In this document: piece by piece, positions 5,451 to 9,504 of the stretch
Numbering within the stretch: the first letter of the stretch is position 1
Layout: the number at the start of each line of letters is the position of its first letter
NCBI GenBank assembly: GCA_016931015.1
Contig: JAFGFP010000062.1
Location: 1 to 9,504 of the forward strand
Source of the DNA: Dehalococcoidales bacterium
Lineage (GTDB): Bacteria > Chloroflexota > Dehalococcoidia > Dehalococcoidales > UBA5760
DNA length: 9,504 nucleotides
Reading direction: 5' to 3'
Notes under the pieces: generated by a model
What the model saw: the letters and a program-made list of their open reading frames with translations, nothing else
Told to the model about the DNA's origin: nothing
The model's database searches: none
Position numbers and translations under genes: made by a program

Positions 5451-7496
5451 ATGTACCCAATACCAATACTAACTGCCGTAATATGCGGGGCCATCGGGCT
5501 GGGTATTGCCGGTCTTATGGCCCGCTACGTCCTGAAGCAAGACCAGGGCTCCAGCAAGATACGGGAGATATCCGCCGCCATCAAAGAAGGGGCGCTCGCC
5601 TTTCTGGGTAGGGAGTACCGAGTCCTGACCATCTTCGTTATCGTGGTGGCCGTGGTGCTCGGTATCGTCCCTCAGCTCGGCTGGTGGGTATCCCTGGTCT
5701 TCGCCCTGGGCGCGGTTGCCTCGGCCATGGCCGGTTTCATCGGCATGAATATCGCCATCAGGGCCAACTCCCGCACCGCCGCCGCCGCCCAGAAGAGCCT
5801 GAATGACGGGCTCCGGGTATCCTTCCGTGGCGGGGCGGTCATGGGGCTGTGCGTGGTGGGCATCGGTATCATCGGCCTGAGCGTGCTCTACTTCGTCTTC
5901 GGCAGTGACCCCGACCTCTTCTTAAGGGTCATCCCCGCCTTCGGCTTCGGGGCTTCTTCGGTAGCCATCTTCGCCAGAGTCGGCGGCGGTATCTACACCA
6001 AGGCCGCCGATACCGGGGCCGACATCGTGGGCAAGGTCGAGCAGAGCATCCCTGAGGATGACCCCAGGAATGCCGCCGTCATCGCCGACTTCGTCGGGGA
6101 CAACGTCGGTGACGTGGCCGGGATGGGCGCCGACCTCTTCGAGTCCTACGTCGACTCGATTATCGCCACCATGGCCCTGGCGGCTATCGCCGTCTTCTCC
6201 GCCAAGCTCACCGACAACACCGCCACCGCCTGGTTTTTACCCATGCTGGTTGCCGCCGGGGGCATTATCGCCTCCATTATCGGCATTTTCGCGGTCAGAA
6301 TCGGCGGTAAGGTCGCCGCCAAGATGGGCGCCCTGCTTAACGCCCTGCGCCGGGGGACTATCCTGGCCTCGGTGCTCACCGCCGTCTTTGCTTTTCTCGT
6401 CGTCCACTTCATGGGCGTCAATATCGGCGTCTTCTGGGCGATTCTGGCCGGCCTCGTCGCCGGGGTGCTGATCGGGGAGAGCACCAACTACTTCACCTCC
6501 TACTCCTACAAACCGACCCTGGGCATCTCGGATTCGGCGCAGACCGGTGCCGGAACCCTGATCACCAGGGGCTTTGCCAACGGCCTGATGAGCACCCTAC
6601 CCCCCATCCTTCTGGTCGTGGTTGCCATGCTGATTGCCTATCACTTCGCCGACATCTACGGGATTGCCATCGCCGGGGTGGGCATGCTCTCCACCCTGGG
6701 CATTCAGGATGCCACCGACGCCTACGGCCCGGTTGCCGACAATGCCGGCGGCATCGTCGAGATGTCGGACCTGCCCCCGGAGGTCAGGGAGCGCACCGAC
6801 GCCTTAGACTCGCTGGGTAACACCACCGCCGCCACCGGCAAGGGCTTCGCCATCGGGGCGGCCGGTCTTACTTCCCTGGCCCTGCTGCTCGCCTATACCC
6901 AGGCAGTGGGTATCCAGTTCTCCGAGATAAGCTTGCTCGACCCGCACGTCATCGCGGGCATCCTGCTCGGCGTGATGATGCCGGCTATCTTCTGCGCCCT
7001 GACCCTGAACGCGGTGGGCAAAACCGGCTTTGCCATCGTCAACGAGGTACGTCGCCAGTTCCGCGAGATAAAGGGGCTCATGGAGGGCAAGGCCAAGCCC
7101 GAGTACGGAAAGTGCGTCGACATCTGCACCCGGGATGCCATCAAACAGATGATTCTCCCCGGGGTGCTCACCATCGTGGTACCCATCGTGGTCGGCCTCG
7201 TGCTGGGCCCGATTGCCCTCGGGGGCTTTCTCATCGGGGCCGTAGCCTGCGGCTTTATCCTGGCGGTTACCTTCGCCAACGCCGGCGGCTCCTGGGACAA
7301 CGCCAAGAAATGGATTGAGACCGGCGCCTTCGGCGGCAAGGGCTCCGCTGCCCACAAAGCCGCCGTGGTCGGCGATACCGTGGGCGACCCGATGAAGGAC
7401 ACCTCCGGGCCGTCCCTCAACATCATGATTAAGCTGATGAGCATCGTGGCCCTGGTACTGGCCCCGGTGCTGGCAGGGACCACCGGGCTGCTTTAG
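5451..7496 (+). CDS. hppA: Membrane-bound pyrophosphatase, K+-dependent, probably Na+-pumping
   Basis: This integral membrane pump couples hydrolysis of pyrophosphate to ion export across the cytoplasmic membrane. The 681 residues are full length, with about 16 expected membrane helices. Substrate motifs are intact: [11 protein letters not shown] (187-197), EDDPRN (202-207), [15 protein letters not shown] (216-230) and the C-terminal [15 protein letters not shown] (641-655). [10 protein letters not shown] (456-465) has Ala460 and Gly463, the pair marking K+-dependent enzymes; K+-independent ones have Lys and Thr. After Asp228 (position 6.50), Glu231 sits at 6.53 as in the Na+-pumping Thermotoga enzyme, while 6.57, Glu in plant H+ pumps, is Asp235. 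Na+ transport is thus inferred, not shown. ATG 5451 has a strong AAAGGAG at 5436-5442. A structured gap separates it from the Trax-like gene, and it converges on the minus-strand hydrolase gene four bases later. Confidence 0.96.
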   Translation: MYPIPILTAVICGAIGLGIAGLMARYVLKQDQGSSKIREISAAIKEGALAFLGREYRVLTIFVIVVAVVLGIVPQLGWWVSLVFALGAVASAMAGFIGMNIAIRANSRTAAAAQKSLNDGLRVSFRGGAVMGLCVVGIGIIGLSVLYFVFGSDPDLFLRVIPAFGFGASSVAIFARVGGGIYTKAADTGADIVGKVEQSIPEDDPRNAAVIADFVGDNVGDVAGMGADLFESYVDSIIATMALAAIAVFSAKLTDNTATAWFLPMLVAAGGIIASIIGIFAVRIGGKVAAKMGALLNALRRGTILASVLTAVFAFLVVHFMGVNIGVFWAILAGLVAGVLIGESTNYFTSYSYKPTLGISDSAQTGAGTLITRGFANGLMSTLPPILLVVVAMLIAYHFADIYGIAIAGVGMLSTLGIQDATDAYGPVADNAGGIVEMSDLPPEVRERTDALDSLGNTTAATGKGFAIGAAGLTSLALLLAYTQAVGIQFSEISLLDPHVIAGILLGVMMPAIFCALTLNAVGKTGFAIVNEVRRQFREIKGLMEGKAKPEYGKCVDICTRDAIKQMILPGVLTIVVPIVVGLVLGPIALGGFLIGAVACGFILAVTFANAGGSWDNAKKWIETGAFGGKGSAAHKAAVVGDTVGDPMKDTSGPSLNIMIKLMSIVALVLAPVLAGTTGLL

Positions 7497-7500
7497 CCGC

Positions 7501-8133
7501 TTAAGAACTTAAGAAGGGATTACCGGCACGCTCGGCACCGATGGTCGTCTCCGGCCCGTGGCCGGGGTAGACCACGGTGTTATCAGGGAGCACCAGAAGC
7601 TTGGTGTGAATGCTCTCGATGAGCTGTCGGTAACTCCCTCCCGGCAGGTCGGAGCGGCCGATACTACAGTTGAACAGGGTATCACCGGTAAAGACCACCC
7701 CCTCCCCCAGCAGACAGATACCGCCCGGGGTATGACCCGGGGTATGAAGAACCTGGAAATGCAGGTCGCTAACGTCGAGGCTATCGCCGTCCTGGAGCAA
7801 GCGCTCCGGGGGAGGGGGCACCGGGTAGGAAAGCCCGGGCACCAGCACGCTCTGCAAAAATCCCCTCAGGCCGCGCAGCGACTTGGCATCGTCAGCGTGA
7901 ATCGCCATCTCGGCACCGGTTGCCTCCTTGACCGCCTTAAGAGCCCCGACGTGGTCGATGTGTCCGTGGGTGAGCACCAGTGACTTTATGTCAAGTCTCA
8001 AATCGGCGACCCGGCCCATAATCAGCCCCGCCTCATCACCGGGGTCGATAATTATCCCCTGCCGACTCTTCTCAGAGCCCACGATATAGCAGTTGGTATC
8101 GAACGGACTGACCACTACCCTGTCAATTATCAC
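7501..8133 (-). CDS. Metallo-beta-lactamase-fold hydrolase, glyoxalase II/YcbL-like
   Basis: This is a 210-residue cytoplasmic protein of the glyoxalase II-like branch of the metallo-beta-lactamase fold. The full two-metal ligand set is visible: His56, His58, Asp60 and His61 in THGHIDH (55-61), His134 in HTPGHTPGG, Asp151 in FTGDTLF, and His192 in YPGHGPET. The N-terminus with TNCYIVG and the C-terminal ERAGNPF fit small YcbL-type hydrolases. The lack of the long glutathione-binding C-terminal domain of true glyoxalase II (about 250 residues) argues against a strict glutathione thioesterase, so the substrate is unknown. It starts with GTG at 8133, supported by GAGGTG at 8138-8143 on the minus strand. 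It is transcribed toward hppA and away from glyS, so it is probably monocistronic. Confidence 0.9.
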   Translation of the reverse strand: MIIDRVVVSPFDTNCYIVGSEKSRQGIIIDPGDEAGLIMGRVADLRLDIKSLVLTHGHIDHVGALKAVKEATGAEMAIHADDAKSLRGLRGFLQSVLVPGLSYPVPPPPERLLQDGDSLDVSDLHFQVLHTPGHTPGGICLLGEGVVFTGDTLFNCSIGRSDLPGGSYRQLIESIHTKLLVLPDNTVVYPGHGPETTIGAERAGNPFLSS

Positions 8134-8137
8134 TAAG

Positions 8138-8143
8138 CACCTC
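8138..8143 (-). promoter_or_regulatory. Ribosome binding site for the hydrolase GTG start
   Basis: Read on the minus strand, GAGGTG lies four bases before GTG 8133. No ATG is available nearby in frame, and the protein N-terminus from this GTG matches the family, so the site settles the start. Confidence 0.65.
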
Positions 8144-8201
8144 GCTATCAGTAAGCGCCCTTCTTAAGGAGACCACCGAAGCACGCTCAAAATCTTGTCA
8201 C

Positions 8202-8231
8202 ATTCTACCAACAAGGCGCGCCTGACGGCAA
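8202..8231 (-). promoter_or_regulatory. Putative sigma70-type promoter for the hydrolase gene
   Basis: On the minus strand, TTGCCG (8226-8231, 4 of 6 matches) and TAGAAT (8202-8207, 5 of 6) are 18 bases apart. Transcription would start near 8195, giving a leader of about 60 bases before GTG 8133. The -10 is the same TAGAAT as in the proposed thiE promoter. Confidence 0.45.
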
Positions 8232-8248
8232 GCCCGCTTAAAGGTGCT

Positions 8249-8277
8249 TTGCAATGCGGCACGTTTTTAGCTACAAT
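8249..8277 (+). promoter_or_regulatory. Putative sigma70-type promoter for glyS
   Basis: TTGCAA (8249-8254, 5 of 6 matches if scored leniently, 4 of 6 strictly) and TACAAT (8272-8277, 5 of 6) are separated by the ideal 17 bases. Transcription would begin near 8284, 37 bases before the start codon. The leader is too short for a T-box riboswitch. This is the best promoter in the window. Confidence 0.6.
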
Positions 8278-8306
8278 GCTTACAGTACTAACCCCCCGGG
8301 ACTAGC

Positions 8307-8312
8307 AAGGAG
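8307..8312 (+). promoter_or_regulatory. Ribosome binding site for the glyS GTG start
   Basis: AAGGAG lies eight bases before GTG 8321, near-ideal spacing. It favours this GTG over the in-frame ATG at 8351 (residue 11), which has no comparable site. Confidence 0.7.
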
Positions 8313-8320
8313 CGATAGCC

Positions 8321-9504
8321 GTGACGGAAAAGACCCCAGGTAAAGTCAACATGGAGAAGATTGTCTCCCTCTGCCGACGGCGCGGTTTCATCTTTCCCTC
8401 AAGCGAAATCTACGGCGGCCTGTCCAGCTGCTGGGACTACGGCCCACTCGGCGTGGAGCTGAAACGGAACATCAAGGCTGCCTGGTGGCGCGCCGTGGTT
8501 CAGGAGCGCGACGACGTCGTCGGCCTCGACACCAGTATCCTGATGCACCCCAAGACCTGGGAGGCCAGCGGACACCTCCAGGGCTTCAGCGACCCCCTGG
8601 CCGAGTGTAAGAGCTGTCACCAGCGGTGGCGCACCGACGACCTGGAAGGCAGCACCTGCCCCGCCTGCGGTGGCGAGCTGACCGAGTCCCAGATGTTCAA
8701 CCTCATGTTCAAGACCTTCATGGGGCCGGTGGAGGATACCGCGGGCACCGTCTACCTGCGCCCCGAAACCGCTCAGGGTATCTTCGTCAACTTTGCTAAC
8801 GTGCTCGATACCACCCGTAAGAAGCTGCCCTTGGGCATCGCTCAGATAGGCAAGTCCTTCCGTAACGAGATTACCACCGGCAACTTCATCTTCCGCAGCC
8901 GGGAGTTCGAGCAGATGGAGATTGAATACTTCGTCAAACCGGGCACCGACGAGGAGTGGTTCAACTACTGGCTCGAGGAGCGCCGCAACTGGTACCTCAA
9001 GCTGGGCATCAAACAGGAAAACATCCGGTTGCGCCAGCACATGAAGCACGAACTGGCCCACTACGCCCGGGACTGCTACGATATCGACTACCTGTTCCCC
9101 ATGGGCTGGGCGGAGCTGGAGGGGATTGCCAACCGCGGCGACTTCGACCTTACCCAGCACGCTCAGTACAGCGGCAAGAGCCTGAGCTACTTCGACGAGG
9201 AATCCAGAGAGCAGCTGGTGCCCTGCGTCATCGAGCCGTCGGCCGGCGTCGACCGCACCTTCCTGGCCGTGCTCTGTGACGCCTACGACGAGGAACTGGA
9301 TAACGATGAGCTAAGGGTACTGCTCCACCTAAGCCCGGAACTCGCCCCCATCAAGATAGCCGTCCTACCCTTAAGCCGGAAAGAGCACCTGGCCCAGGTA
9401 GCCAGAGAGGTCTATAACGACCTGCGCCAGTGCTGGTCGGTAAGCTACGACGACGCCCAGAGCATCGGGCGGCGCTACCGGCGCCAGGACGAAATCGGCA
9501 CCCC
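8321..9504 (+). CDS. glyS: Glycyl-tRNA synthetase, single-chain alpha2 type (3' partial)
   Basis: This cytoplasmic class II synthetase charges tRNA-Gly with glycine. The visible 394 residues run on past the window end. Visible parts are the N-terminal catalytic segment with SSEIYGGLSSCWDYGPLG (27-44), a zinc-ribbon-like insertion with Cys96/Cys99 and Cys113/Cys116, YLRPETAQGIFVNF (145-158), motif 2 with FRNE (180-183) and FRSREFEQMEIEYF (191-204), motif 3 EPSAGVDRTF (305-314), and the start of the anticodon-binding domain with LAPIKIAVLPLSRKEH (341-356). This is the eukaryote/archaea-like homodimeric form and not the alpha2beta2 GlyQ/GlyS enzyme, despite the shared symbol. GTG 8321 is preferred because of AAGGAG at 8307-8312. 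It has its own promoter and diverges from the hydrolase gene. Confidence 0.95.
   Translation, partial: MTEKTPGKVNMEKIVSLCRRRGFIFPSSEIYGGLSSCWDYGPLGVELKRNIKAAWWRAVVQERDDVVGLDTSILMHPKTWEASGHLQGFSDPLAECKSCHQRWRTDDLEGSTCPACGGELTESQMFNLMFKTFMGPVEDTAGTVYLRPETAQGIFVNFANVLDTTRKKLPLGIAQIGKSFRNEITTGNFIFRSREFEQMEIEYFVKPGTDEEWFNYWLEERRNWYLKLGIKQENIRLRQHMKHELAHYARDCYDIDYLFPMGWAELEGIANRGDFDLTQHAQYSGKSLSYFDEESREQLVPCVIEPSAGVDRTFLAVLCDAYDEELDNDELRVLLHLSPELAPIKIAVLPLSRKEHLAQVAREVYNDLRQCWSVSYDDAQSIGRRYRRQDEIGT

Noticed and set aside
6146..7483. Several long minus-strand ORFs inside hppA (up to 196 codons)
   Set aside because: They are low-complexity Ala, Pro, Thr and Arg-rich translations expected from the antisense of GC-rich codons and overlap a fully convincing gene.
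8284..8320. T-box riboswitch before glyS
   Set aside because: Only about 37 bases separate the predicted transcription start from the start codon, far too short for a T-box.
8399..9160. 253-codon minus-strand ORF opposite glyS
   Set aside because: Its composition is Val, Ala, Leu and Gly-rich without motifs, and the plus strand encodes an unmistakable glycyl-tRNA synthetase.

Overview
The window looks like a chromosomal housekeeping segment from a GC-rich bacterium, most likely Chloroflexota and plausibly a Dehalococcoidia relative. This rests on recalled family resemblance and was not searched: an R3H-domain SpoIIIAA-like ATPase upstream of tmk, a ThiD2-ThiE fusion, an archaeal-type translin/Trax-like protein, and a K+-dependent membrane pyrophosphatase. 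Nearly all genes are GC-rich, tightly packed and intact. The exception is an AT-rich membrane-protein ORF at 291-824.

Layout, left to right. The 3' end of an R3H ATPase gene (1-257) is followed by the AT-rich membrane ORF and a perfect 12-bp hairpin (826-852). Then comes a co-directional run of tmk, mnmA, rnhB and a yraN-family nuclease gene. Each start in this run overlaps the preceding stop by 4 bases, so the run is probably one translationally coupled operon for nucleotide supply, tRNA thiolation and nucleic-acid maintenance. A sigma70-type promoter at 3579-3607 then probably drives a thiamine pair-mate, the ThiD2-ThiE fusion, whose 3' end overlaps the Trax-like gene by 20 bases. A structured 115-base gap separates that gene from hppA, a complete 681-residue membrane pyrophosphatase with residues suggesting K+ dependence and Na+ transport.

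hppA converges, with only 4 bases between, on a minus-strand metallo-beta-lactamase-fold hydrolase gene with a GTG start. That gene and glyS (GTG start, cut by the window end) diverge from a 187-base region holding two recognisable back-to-back sigma70-like promoters.

No tRNA, rRNA, CRISPR array, insertion sequence or phage gene was seen, and no gene-free stretch exceeds 300 bases. I do not see a clear undescribed multi-gene system. The points most worth a second look are the Trax-like putative RNase, the mutually exclusive RNA pairings before hppA, the ion-specificity residues of HppA, and the AT-rich membrane ORF with its adjacent hairpin.
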